In this document: positions 46,336-57,640 of the stretch, piece after piece
How the letters are laid out: the number at the start of each line of letters is the position of its first letter
How positions within the stretch are numbered: position 1 is the stretch's first letter
Assembly (NCBI GenBank): GCA_032871835.1
Contig: CM065301.1
Location: 35,844,405 to 35,908,404, forward strand
Reading direction: 5' to 3'
Length of the DNA: 64,000 bases
Source: Dipteronia dyeriana
Taxonomy: Eukaryota; Streptophyta; Magnoliopsida; Sapindales; Sapindaceae
The notes under the pieces: generated by a model
The model's database searches: none
Told to the model about the DNA's origin: nothing
The model's input: only the letters and a program-made list of their open reading frames with translations
Position numbers and translations under genes: made by a program

Positions 46336-47031
46336 TGTTAGGTTTTTGAAGTTGTGTTGGCTTTAATTCCATATCAAAATAATGTTTCACTTGTATTGAT
46401 TAGTTGTCTTAGATAGATGATGATTCAAGCTTCAAAGAAGATTTGACAACTTATCAAGCAAGATCAAGTCTTCAAAGTGAAATGTGATTCGTTGCTCTAC
46501 AAAGGTATATTTAGACCTCATTTCTCTTACAAGGCTTAGGCACACACACATTGTATCCACATGTGTTCCTGCATCATTGTGCACAAATTGTATAACACAT
46601 TCATGCACTTGATATTGTATGTTCATGCATTAGTTTTAAATTGACTAGTTTTGTAAATTACGTGTACTAAGACTATGTCTAGAAAATAGCATTCTTGCAT
46701 GTTATGTGTTTGTATGTTTATGTTTATGTTTTATAGACCTTGGACTTGAATTTGATATCGTATTATTCCTTATTGAGTTCCGATCATTTTGGTTGCTCAT
46801 TTATTTGATTTCGAGTTCCGAGTAAAAAGTTACTAAACTTGCTAGTCACTTATCATGCATTATCTTCGTCTTCATGTATCGAATTCATAATTTCTGGTTA
46901 AGTTTCATAGTCCTCCATGTGCATGAGAGAGTCTCGGTTCATAATACACAAACGGATTCGAATTCTAACGATCGAAGATCGTGAAGGGAGTGCAAAGGAA
47001 ATGGGTGATGACCAAAGGCCATCAAGCCACC

Positions 47032-47103
47032 CCCGAGATGGCGCACAAGTATCTCGGGAAGGAACATCTTCTACCTCAAGTATACCCGTGTGCCATCTCG
47101 GGG
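47032..47103 (+). promoter_or_regulatory. Hairpin upstream of the TATA region, fourth LTR
   Basis: Outer arm CCCCGAGATGGCGCACAAG + TAT faces ATACCCGTGTGCCATCTCGGG + G. The stem is kept although the loop and inner arm differ from the sister LTRs. Confidence 0.75.
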
Positions 47104-47453
47104 CTAATGTGGAGAGATGTCATTGGTTGGCCAAATTTCTCTTCTCTCCACATCATCTCCCTCTCCTTTAAATCTCTTTTCCCTCTTACTCTTCATTCCA
47201 AGAAGAAAAATTGAAACTCATATTGCGAAATGTTTCTCTTAACTTTCTTATTTGAACTCCGATTCAATTGATTCAAGTTGGAGATTGTTCCTCTTTCAAT
47301 TCTCTATCATCTCCAAGAAGGTTGAAGTAATTCATTCAAGTTTTTATAGTGGTTTTCCATAAAAAAATAAGACTGAACATTTTCTTCTAAGGTTTTGAAA
47401 ATCTCTTGAGTTTTGATCTTCAAAGTTTTTCAATTACCTTGGGGTTTCTTCTT

Positions 47454-47456
<3 letters not shown>

Positions 47457-47490
<34 letters not shown>
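47457..47490. repeat. (AT)n microsatellite
   Basis: Alternating TA run in the Copia-type LTR, at the place equivalent to GGGTTTTCTTCAACATATATATG in the sisters. Confidence 0.9.
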
Positions 47491-47491
<1 letters not shown>

Positions 47492-47919
47492 TATATGTTT
47501 AATGTGTATACTTTGATTAGAGTTTAAAGCTCTATTAAAGCTAGAATGAACATGATTAGATTCTCACATGTTGAGTTGGGTTTTTCTAAAACCTACGTTT
47601 TCACTTGTTTGGGAATTGTCATGTGCTAGCTTTTGATTTAGGACTATTTGTGCTCATTTGATTGATATTTTCGGTAACAAATAGTCTTTATATGTGCTAG
47701 TTCTTTTAATTGAACATATATTGATTTAGAACATTTGATAGTGTTCTTAGAGCTATTTTGATTTTGATTGAATATTGTGAGAAAAATATGCTATAGGTTT
47801 TTGCTTGAACTTTGATTTATCTTATCTCATGAATCTAGCATGTTGTGTGTGTTTGTTACTAAAACCTTGAATGAGTTTTTAATGTATATGCTTTGATTCA
47901 AGTTTTAGTCACATTAATG

Positions 47920-48924
47920 TGTTAACCGAAATTTGTTTTAGGTGAGGAATCTAAGCCAACACCCTCATGACCGCTACCTAGGTAGATTACGATCGGGGTA
48001 GGTACCTTTGGTACCGGTTTCACATGTATGAATGGATAAAATGAATGAAAAAGATGATAGTGAATTGAATGATTTTGTTTTATTCAATAACGCAGTGAGT
48101 ACAATTGTGTGTAATAACTCTCAGTCTCTCCTTTCTCTCTAACTAATTGGAGATGGCGAATTTGTACATGTTGATAAGTGGACCCAACTACCATTGGCGA
48201 TGGCTAGGCTTAACTCAAGGTTCTAGGAGTCGACTTTTCTCCCCATCTCTTCATCAAATTACCCTAAATCTACATGGTGTAACTAGGATTTTTCCTTGGC
48301 ATATAAGTCGAAGATCACTAGATTGATCTTTTTCCTCATTTGACGAGATTTTCTGTTTAATGTAGTTGACCCGGGAATCGATTTGTAGAGGATATCCTAG
48401 AGACAATCATGTTTGTTTCCTTTCTAAACTCTTTCATTATGGTTGCGCGTACGTGGAGCTTGTTACAATTTAAGATTGACTATGATTTTGTTTATTAGTG
48501 GCGAGATACCTCAAGATATTGACCTGGTGACATGGCACCTCGAGTTACTAGTCTACTAGTGAGGTACCTTGAGGTACCATTCTGATTGGGTGGTGTTTGA
48601 TCATTCATGTTAGGGCTTCATGATCACCTAGGAGCTTTATGAGGACTCTCCTTCCTACTAGAGGGGGGGGGGGTAAAATATGTACCTCAATGGAGTAGGT
48701 GAATAATGTATGGGTGATCAGGTATAGGTTGGGTAGTTTATGGAGGCATAAGAGCTTTATCTTACCCTGACAATAATGCCGAGGTACCTCAGTTATGTAA
48801 GACCTGGTTCTCCGAGATAGATCGTAGTGTGCTGTACTCACTTGGTGTAAAGAGACATTTCCTAAAAAGTACCAGCTAAGTGGAAAATTTCCCTTTGACT
48901 CCTTACAAAAAATGGCTATTAGCA
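47920..48924 (-). repeat. 3' LTR of the Tat-like element
   Basis: 1,005 bp. Inside, GAGGTACC/GGTACCTC palindromic phrases recur at 48480-48590. Just inside the element (48925-48940) the minus strand reads CAGAGGGGACTTC, the polypurine tract. Confidence 0.88.
48661..48671. repeat. G homopolymer in the LTR
   Basis: Run of about 10 G after CTAGAG. The other two LTR copies of the window have only a GAGGTAAG or GGGGTAGG here, so the run arose in this copy or is a sequencing artefact. Confidence 0.7.
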
Positions 48925-49183
48925 GAAGTCCCCTCTGACCTGAACATCAGTGGTTGAATTGGGGTTAGAGTCAGATTTCCTGTTTTGTTTGGGAAATTTT
49001 CTATTTTCAGCTGGTTCCCAAATCTGGGAGGAAATCTTCATATTAAATGTAAAGTTCATGTGTCAAGCGAGGATGAGGTACCCGTTTGCAAGAGGAGAGA
49101 TTTTTGGCAGCACGCCTGCTTCAAGGCCAAAAATCTCACCTTCATAATCACGTCTCCGCTATAGATCATCGTTATGTTATGCC

Positions 49184-49190
49184 TATTTAA
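49184..49190 (+). promoter_or_regulatory. Possible promoter of the antisense ORF
   Basis: TATTTAA, followed by ACACAAACTCCC and a C/T-rich leader, 143 bp before the ATG of the + strand ORF. The orientation is opposite to gag-pol. Placement is plausible but unproven. Confidence 0.4.
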
Positions 49191-49332
49191 ACACAAACTC
49201 CCATTTGTTTCCTCCCTACTTCCAAAATCCCTTACTTTCAAAATTAAAAAAGAATCCCTAATTCTTTTCTCTATCCTCTTCAGACTTTCTCTCTTCTTTC
49301 TTTAGCTTTCAAACCTGAAATCCATCAAGACC

Positions 49333-51952
49333 ATGTCGAACTTTGGTAATGATAGTGTCGATAGGCTAGTGGAGGGTAACTCACCGAGTCTCGCTCGTAG
49401 GAAATGAGCTCATGGGGAGGACAGTGGAGAGAGAAATGTCCCCCCGCTTTATCCGCCTCGCCATTCAAGTCGGAGTGTTGCTATTGGGGCCGACATCTTG
49501 AATAACCCAGACACCTCGCTAGAGATAGTTGAAGGGGATTCGGGTGTGGTCAAAGCTAGTGGAGATCAAATCAAGGTTGTTGCTGCTGTATCAGAAGGGG
49601 TACTCCCCCTCACTTATGATTTCAGGATCAAACTTGACTCCACCGCTACGACTGAATCGATCAATCGTTTGAGGGAGAAATTTGGTATTCCTGATAGCAT
49701 TACAATCGCCATTCCCCATAGGAGGTATAATGTGTATAGTCCCTCATCCGGCGTGCTCTTTATTTATACTGCTACTTTCAAAAGTGGGGTATGGTTGCCT
49801 CTCCACCCATCATTCCGTAGGGCACTTCAAACCCTCTAGCTCACTCCCCAAGGTTTTAAAGGCAACCGGTTGGTTTTCTTATACTGTGGAAGAAGCAGTG
49901 CGAGAAGGACAACATCATTAGGGAATCGCGATTAGATGATTTGAGATTCTATTTCCAGATTGCTGCAAATTCTCCTGGCCCAAAGCGGTAATTTTATGCT
50001 CGGGCGAAGAGCAACATGAAGTTTATTGTACTAGACGCTACAAAGGAAGATGCCTCCTAGAAGGAGGAATTAGTGGTAGTTGGTGAAGACTGGGGGAGCT
50101 TCGTTTACATTGGGTGGACGGAGTTCCAGGTCCCTACCCCAGTTTTGTCACAAGCCTGTCTGGGAGAAGACTTCTCTCTCCCCTGATCTAGGACGATCCT
50201 GAAGGCGATTGTCAAACAAAAATTCATCAACTTAGAGTATCCTACTTTGGATGTTTATGATTCCAGTAGGGTGAAACGGTATCTGCATATCTGTACTGCT
50301 TCTCGAGGTACCATGAACCTCTCTGTTTCTATTGATATGAGTTTCTTGCTTGCCATTGGTGTACCCTAATTCTTTACTGACTTTTACAGTTTCTATTGTC
50401 CCATTACCTATTTAGAGGGAGTCTGGACTGCTAGAAGATTCACCTATTTCTTTGATTCCTACCCCACCTAGATCCCCTATTGTCCAAGCTGCAAGGACCC
50501 CCCCTCCTCCTACCTCGGCGAGAGGTGGTGGATGCATACCTATTCTAGTTATGATTCCCAGGGTACGTCTCTTCTTTCCTCAAAGACCAATGTCACAAAT
50601 GAATATATTCGCATCCCGGTTGACCAGGGTGAGAGGTTAGGACTCTGCCGTTCCTGTTGCCACTACCACTACTGCTTCTACTAATGCTGCTACTAGTACT
50701 ACTGCTTCCACCTCTACCACTGCTACTGCTACTGCTACTATGAATCTTCCCTCGTCAGCTTCAATATCTCCCCGAGCAGAGGGGGGGTCCAGAAAATACC
50801 ACTGCCACCACCACTGTGATTCCTCAAAAGCGAGCCCGATCTCGACCATAGGTTACTGGTCAAAACGAGTTTATGGATTGATTTATTACTTCCTATCCTG
50901 GTAAGAGTCTAGCCCCCATGACCTCGATACCTACAGACATTCTAGTCACCAAGGGCTCTGCCTTCATAGCCGAGGTAAAAAAGGACAAGTTCTACTTCAC
51001 TCTACTTTAATACATACACTATTGGTACTTGGGTAGTAACTTAATTGATTGTTGTGACTTGCAGACTCTTAAATAAAACTTTGCTATAAGCCATCAGATG
51101 ACTTCTTTTTGGAGAGTTGCTGAGAATCCTAAGGCCAAGCTTAAAATGGCCCAAGGTGAGCTCGCTCAGCTGTAGACTGATAACTAGGGTTTGAGCCAGG
51201 ACCAGACCATCAAATCTCTCGAGGACGCCCAAGGTAGCCCATAAATTAACAAGCGCACATTTGATACTGAGGTCTTTCGATCAAAACTTCACGCTTTGGA
51301 GAGGGACATCATGAGGGATAAGGCCTGAGAGCCAGAAGGAGAAATCTAAGGTCTACGTGATAAGGTGGCAAGCTTATGGGCTGAGGTCGATTCTTCCTTT
51401 GGAGATGGCTACTTATATGCTACGTTTCACGCGGCTCAAGCTCTACCTTTTCCTTTTGATTTGGCCATAATTGCAAATTGGAATAGGGAGAAGATCCTGG
51501 AGAAGGCTAAGAAGATGTCAGCCCCAACTACTGATAGAGCAAGAACTTCGTCAGCTATTGGTGCTGATAAATGTACTAATGATGTCGAGGATCAACAACT
51601 TACTTCCTCTCATCTACCGGGTTTAAGAGCCACCGGTACAAACCTTTCATCGAAGTCCATATCCGGGATCACATCCCAAGTTAAGGAAGCAGCTTTGACC
51701 TTGCCTGTCGATGAATTGGAGGGGACACCAATTTTCGAAGAGATGATAGATTTCCCGATAGCTCCGTCTAGTCCAAATGAGACGGTAAAAGACCAATCTA
51801 TTTTTGTGGAGGTAACTGGTACCCAGCCGCCTGTCAAGGAATTGGTGGAGGGTCAAGCTGACCAGGACCAGGTTGAAATTTCTACTATGGTTGCACTGAC
51901 TGAGGAAGAGGAGCAGGTCATTGATAAGTCTACAAAGGGAGCAGAGAAGTAG
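49333..51952 (+). pseudogene. Antisense ORF of the Tat-like element, broken
   Basis: Starts at ATG 49333 (MSNFGNDSVDRLVEGNSPSL) and runs opposite to gag-pol. The best part (49498-49839) reads INRLREKFGIPDSITIA, then SSGVLFIYTATFKSGVWLPL + HPSFRRAL. This resembles the 'putative gypsy type transposon' domain found in antisense ORFs of Tat elements such as Grande. After a frameshift near 49839 it continues (LRFYFQIAANSPGP, WKE-like, EDWGSFVYIGWTEFQVPTP) to about 50370. A low-complexity Pro/Ser/Thr linker follows (50450-50830), then a coiled-coil-like region (51090-51360), and an open C-terminal part at 51365-51952. Stops at 49406, 49838 and several later ones show that it is dead. The family function is unknown; nothing catalytic is recognisable. 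Confidence 0.72.
50645..50760. repeat. ACT/GCT trinucleotide-rich linker
   Basis: ACTACTGCTTCTACTAATGC-type repeats that encode a Thr/Ala/Ser-rich linker on the + strand. They also give an artefactual Val/Ala-rich ORF on the minus strand. Confidence 0.85.
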
Positions 51953-53345
51953 TTACCAAGAGATGGAGAAGAAAAAGGAGGCCACTAGGGAGGAATCGAT
52001 GCCTGATCCATCCAGCCGATTCATTTTCTATGTTGTACTGAAGTGGGGGTGGGCACCATGCTTGATCAAGAGAATAGAAAGACAACTCGTGTTACTTTTT
52101 CTAAATCATTATATGTATTTTTTTTAATGTATCCCAAAATAAGAGATGGGCTCCCTGGTTTGAATGAATGAAGATAGTTTTTTTTCTTTCCACTTTTGCT
52201 AGTATCTAGTTAATCTATAGCTTAGTCGAATCTGTCTTGCTTCATCTCCTCACTTGTTCTAGAATCCAGTCCCTCACACATACCTGACTTAAGCAAAATC
52301 TGGTAATACAAGGAAAGATTAAATTTTTTGCTAAGTATAGAAGGTCAAATTAGACCAGTTGACTGGTATCAATTCCTCTCACTTAGCCAAATTTTAATCC
52401 TGTGAGTTATAATATATAGAGTTCTCTATTTGAGATGCCTTTTGGTTTCTTTAGGATACTGCCTCCATGGCTTGGACCATCCCTGTATCAGGACATATGC
52501 GAAATAAGGTGTAACAAGTGATTGGGTACCAGAGACAGCCCTTTGTCATGGTACCTTGGTACTCAGATGATAGCTTGATTGAGGTGTTCATTGCCATCAC
52601 TTCAAGTCCCTAGTGTCTGCTTGGTCTAAACGAACCCTGACAAAACAAAACAACTTAAATATAGGTTAAATAATGAACTAGAGTAAGTAAATGATCGGTA
52701 CCAGGATACCGAGGTACTTGGTCAATGTGGTCCTCATGGGACCTTCTACCATACTGATTTTCCCTTCTGGAGAAATCGAGATACCTAGCATTCCTATTTT
52801 TAGGAATTTTGGTACTTAGGTGAAAAATTTGGTAGAACTAATATAGGTATCCTTCTCCTTGTACTAGGGAGGTATCGTACCGTGACGATCTTGATCAAGC
52901 GGGCTACTATGAACTTACACTAAGATCTTTCTTGGGGGTGGTAGTCTGACCAAGGCATCATGAACACTATTTTATCTATCCTGGTCTTGTGATCTAGCTG
53001 GCAAATATGTACTAACACTTAGACCCTTCTTGGGGGGGGGGGGGGGTCACTCGACGAAAGGCATCAGAAATGCTATCTAGCCATCCTGTTGTCAAAATCT
53101 GGCTGGCAACTATATATTTACGCCTAGACCCTTCTCGGTAGGCGGTGGTGCTCAACCAAGGCATCGGGGTAGCCATATGGCTTTCCCGGATCATAGAGAT
53201 TATGTCGAATTACCATGTCGAAAACATAAATAAATTGAGATGGAGAAACAAATGGAGACTTTATTGATGATCAAATTAGGAGTACAATGCTTGCACGGTA
53301 CTTATACCGGTACTTATCCTAGTTTGAATTGGAGCCTCTGGTCTT
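51953..53345. other. Spacer between antisense ORF and integrase, with a triplicated unit
   Basis: No gene recognised. At about 52911-53170 a unit of roughly 100 bp occurs three times: each copy has CTTAGACCCTTCTTGGGGG (or a variant), an AACCAAGGCATC-like phrase, and CTGGCAA(C/A)TAT. The middle copy has a run of about 15 G (53033-53047). Stretches rich in GGTACC/GGTACT stand at 52540-52830. Confidence 0.6.
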
Positions 53346-54470
53346 CTATGGGTAAAACCTTTTGAGATGGTCTGCATTACAAGTATGGTCGATAGGATGT
53401 CTTTCCATGTCTTCTAACTTGTAGGCCCCATTTCTGACGACTAACTTCACCAGGTAAGGGCCTTCCCAGTTTAGTGCCAGTACTCCATCTGACCGGGCCC
53501 TGCTGTTTTGGGTTACCTTTCGGAATACTTGGTCCTCTTCCTTAAAGTTATGGGTCTTAACTTTCTCGTTGAAGTACCTTGCAATCCGACACTGATAGAT
53601 TGCAACCTTTACTGCCACACTTTCTTGTTATTCCTCCAGTAGGTCTAGCTTAATCTCGTTACTTTCTGGCTTGAAATGCTGAACCCTGAACGAGGACAGC
53701 TTGTGCTCGATTGGTAGGACCGCCACAACTCTAAAAGCTAAGGAGTAAGGGATCTCTCCTGTCGTAGCTCTCCTGGTTATACAGTACCCACAGAGAACAT
53801 CAGGAAGCTCCTCAGCCTATTTACCCTTCTTATGTTATAGCTTCTTCCTCAGAAGCTTCTTGATTGATTTAGTGGTAGCCTCTACCAGGCCATTGATTTG
53901 GGGATGAGCTATTGATGCGAAGTAGAGGTCATTACCTAGGTCTTCACAAAATCCCTGAACAATGCATTGTCAAACTGCTTGCCAAGGTCAATAATAATGA
54001 CCATCGAGGTACTGAATCTACAGACAACATTTTCTTAATAAAGTTAGTGGTGTTTTCCTCTGTTTTCTTATAGAACGGTCCCATTTACACCAATCGGGTG
54101 AAGTAGTTAATCGTGACTCTAGCATACTCAGTGTGACAAGGAGTAGTAGGGAGCGATTCGATTAAGTCAACCCATATATAACAAAGGGATAGGGTAAGCT
54201 GATTGAGGAGAGACGCTTCAGAGGCAGATGGTTCAGATTGGACGTCCTTTTGCAAGGTCCACATGATTGTACGAACAACCTTACATCATAGTGCATGGTT
54301 GGTCAGTAATAGCCCATACGAAGCACCTGATAAGCCAGTGCTTCTCCTCTGGTATGGTTCCCATATTCCTCTTAATGAACCTCCTTGAGTGCCCAACTAG
54401 CATCATCTGGATGTAAGCATCAGAGTAGGGGAAGTGACCTTCCTCTACGGTAGAGGTGTCCATTAACTAG
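53346..54470 (-). pseudogene. Tat-like integrase, broken
   Basis: The C-terminal part is one open stretch (53346-53618): RIARYFNEKVKTHNFKEEDQ, then LNWEGPYLVKLVVRNGAYKL and HTCNADHLKRFYP, the usual end of Tat integrases. Upstream, in several frames, are remnants of the core (VIIIDLGKQFDNALFRDF near 53970, where the Asp of the D-x-GxQF motif is kept) and of the zinc-binding region (about 54281-54463, DAYIQMMLVGHSRRFIKRNM). At least ten stops or shifts lie between them. It would have inserted the cDNA into the genome. Confidence 0.8.
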
Positions 54471-54779
54471 GCAATTATAGACTGAGGTTCTTTTGAGCTT
54501 TAAAGCTTGATCTGGGTCATTTGGGAGCTTTCCTTCTTGGTGGTATACAGATATCAAGTCTGTCTAGCATGGGTTGTAATCAAATGAGCTAACTTCTTTG
54601 CCTGCTGTTATGCTTGATTGGTAAATTATATGAATAAGTACATCTTTGGGTAGGGTCTGTCCCCCATTAGCATTTATTTTGGCTAGAAAGTCTGCTCGAT
54701 GATTCTCTTGATGAGGACTCTGCTCTATCTTGAACCCCTTAAACCAGACCTTGAGCTGCTGGACTAATCTGAGGTAAGC

Positions 54780-55167
54780 TGTTATATTGACTCATTTTGC
54801 CTGATATTGCTATGTGATCTAGTTGATGACAAGTTGGGAAACACTCTTTACATGAAGGTTATCAACTCCCATTTCAATAGCTACTCTTATACCAGCTACG
54901 AGGGCTTCATATTCTGCTTCTTTATTAGTGGCCTTGAACTCAAACCTGAAGCAATGACATCACTTTTTTCTCTCTGGATCAATTGGGACAATGCCTGCTT
55001 AACTGTCTACTTGACTAGATGCTCCATCAGTATAGAGGATCCAGAAATCTTGGTTAGTTGGCCGGTCATCGAGTTCTTGATCCTTCTGGGGGATTAAGGA
55101 GGTACAAGGATTAGGAACAACTGAGAATTTGACCACAAAATCTACTAACACTTGGGCCTTGTTGGTG
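54780..55167 (-). pseudogene. Tat-like RNase H, cut by a solo LTR
   Basis: Minus-strand reading WILYTDGASSQ, then FEFKATNKEAEYEALVAGIR and NLHVKSVSQLVINQI. The first two acidic catalytic blocks (TDGAS and EAEYEAL) are kept, but the third, normally SDSQLV, reads SVSQLV, so its Asp is lost. At 55167 the frame is cut by the insertion of the Copia solo LTR; its upstream part resumes at 57641. Confidence 0.8.
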
Positions 55168-55172
55168 GTCCT

Positions 55173-57635
55173 TGTAGGGAAAAAATGGTTTAGAAACTCA
55201 ACGGAAGAGTGAGAAAAGCGAAATTAGGGTTTGCGTATAAATAAATTTTTTCCCTTTTATGCAACGAGAACCTTAACCCTAGATTAATTGATGTATATAA
55301 AAGTATTGTACCTTTTTCGCTTGACGATTGAACAAGCGTCGAATTGATTTCGCAAGATCTTCCAATCCAATCACGAATGTGAATCACCTAGGAGTGTGGG
55401 CTCCCTTTCTTTAAATTGTATTCCTGAGTATGGAGACAAAGCAAATATCTTTTCTTTGTTAGTTACAAATATCCTCCAAGAGAAAAATCCAAGAACATCC
55501 GGTCACTTGTGAATTATTAATCAATTTGATTGTAACTCGCATGAACCTTGATTCGATGTTGTACACGAAAACCCTTTTGATGTAAAGGATATTAGTATAC
55601 TATCGAATACAAAAACGTTCCCCTTTTTTCTCTACTTGGCCGAATTCACACACTATTGCTTAGAGATGATTGAATTTTGTCTAGAGTAAAATCAGAATTT
55701 TCTCCCTTAAAATTCCTATGATGACTGAAACTTTCTCTTAGAAAAATAAGCTTGGCCGAAATTCCTCTCTAATGCCTTAGGGCTGGCCAAATTCATCATG
55801 CTCATATATATTGGATCACAAATCCTTTCCTAAGAAGGATTCACTTGGTTGGCAAGAATCCTTTCCTTATGTGGATTTATTTGGTAGTTAGAATCCTTAT
55901 CTAAAAGGAAATCTATCCTATCCTATATTGCATATGTGATAACTGAATTTCATGTCTTTGTTATAGATTAGAAGATTTCAATCTTTCCTAAGAAGGATTA
56001 CTTGATGGACAAGAATCCTATCCTTAGATAGATTAACTTGGTGGTTATGAATCCTTTTCAAATAAGAATTCTACCACTAAGTAGTTTTACTTGGTGATCA
56101 AGAATCCTTTTCTAAAATAAATTCTTTCATACACCAAGACTCTTAATCCAATTCAATAGTGTATTTGTAACCATATTAAAGACTTCCAAATTTGATTAGA
56201 TAAACAACTTCTTTTATTTATCTACTTATCAAATATAGTCTTTGACTACCAACAATAGTATAGTTTTAGGAGACCATCTCCTAATAGGAAAAGATTTTGA
56301 CTTTTAATTAAATAATTAATTAATCATCAAATTAATTAATTTCCATTTAATTAAATAATAATAAAATTAAAATAATATATAAGCTATTCATCATAGCCTT
56401 TGCCGCCCATACCTAGTATAAATGCCGTATATTATTTTTCTTATTTTATTAAATCGATTGGACCTTAATAAAAAGTCCACATGTGAACTAGACCTATTCT
56501 TACAAAAAGAAACAAGTTCACATGCCTTATTACAATTCTAGATGGACCCCTATTGGTCCGGTAGAATATATTAAGTGATCCATGCAAGTTCGTGTGGATT
56601 GGGGATCTTGGCGGACTATCTAAATTTAAACTCCAATAGACACAACCCAATCACAATCAACAAATGATTCACTTAGGTCCAATCTATTTAATTTTAGTTC
56701 TTTCCACTAAAGAACCAAAATTGAACTCTTAAATAAAGATAGAATAAGTTGATGTTACTCATTCGTACCCTAGACAACCTTATTGGAGAAAGTGTATCCT
56801 CGTGAAGAATACCAGTAATCGCCAAGAGCTCATAGACCGCCTATAGCTCTCCCAGTTACCATATTTACTCATATGACCACATTTTGAACTTGGATATTTT
56901 GCCTTGTCCAGAAGCCATGTTTCAATAGACACTATTGAAAACTTAACGTTAAGATTTAATATCCAATACCTCAAAACATCCATATGATGATATTATACTC
57001 TCATTCAATAAATGGAGCCACGATGTCCATATCTATAAATGAAGTCCTCTATTGATTAACAAATGAATACTACCAAACTATCGAGGGTAGACTATGCTAT
57101 ATAATCGTACTCATTGATAGCTCAAATGATAACACTTGCAACCATAAGTCCATCATTTATCTCAGGATTGAGATAGACTCTCTGATTGTCTTCAAATGAA
57201 AAACTTTTATCTATTGACGGTTCTAGATAAAGTATTTCATTGTGATCCTATTCAATTCACCCAGTGCACTAGATTCTTTTGCCCAAAGACACCACACTTT
57301 AATGATTTTAGACTCATCAGAACAGATTTGATCACACTCAAATGCTAGCAAAAGAATCTACAACTTTGACAAGATAAAGGCGCCCAACCTTCTATCTTAA
57401 GTTGTGAATATTATTCAAGACTAACTAAAGAATTGTGTCTACCTCATACATATCTAGATGTATGAACAATTCTTCTTTTCTCGTAGTCTTTTGACCTTAT
57501 GATTTTTTACTTTTGACAATTATAATAATTAAACTATAAATGCTATAAGATTTTTTAAACTAGAAATCACTTTATTCATATGAAAAGATTGTTAATTATA
57601 GTATTACACTCTTGCTATCGAGCATAATCCTAACA
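55173..57635 (-). repeat. Copia solo LTR inside the Tat-like pol (TSD GTCCT)
   Basis: 2,463 bp between perfect GTCCT copies (55168-55172 and 57636-57640). On the minus strand it starts TGTTAGGATTATGCTCG and ends TTTTCCCTACA. This is the start type of the Copia LTR at 5568 (TGTTGGGGATTATGCCC), and it has the same kind of interior. No primer site, gag or pol remains, so it is a solo LTR. Confidence 0.9.
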
Positions 57636-57640
57636 GTCCT

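Larger units (their letters stand above)
46336..47919 (+). repeat. Copia-type LTR, first part (interrupted by a Tat-like element)
   Basis: Starts TGTTAGGTTTTTGAAGTTG and follows the same layout as the LTRs of the 22976-32911 element: AGGCTTAGGCACACACACA block, hairpin (47032-47103), TTTAAATCTCTTTTCCCTC in the TATA position (about 47166), and an AT microsatellite (47457-47490). It is interrupted at 47919 by the Tat-like element; a further 67 bp reappear at 62747-62813. No sequence 3' of that is in the window. Confidence 0.8.

Noticed and set aside
55173..57635. Complete Copia element inside the Tat-like pol
   Set aside because: Only one LTR lies between the GTCCT copies; there is no primer site, gag or pol.
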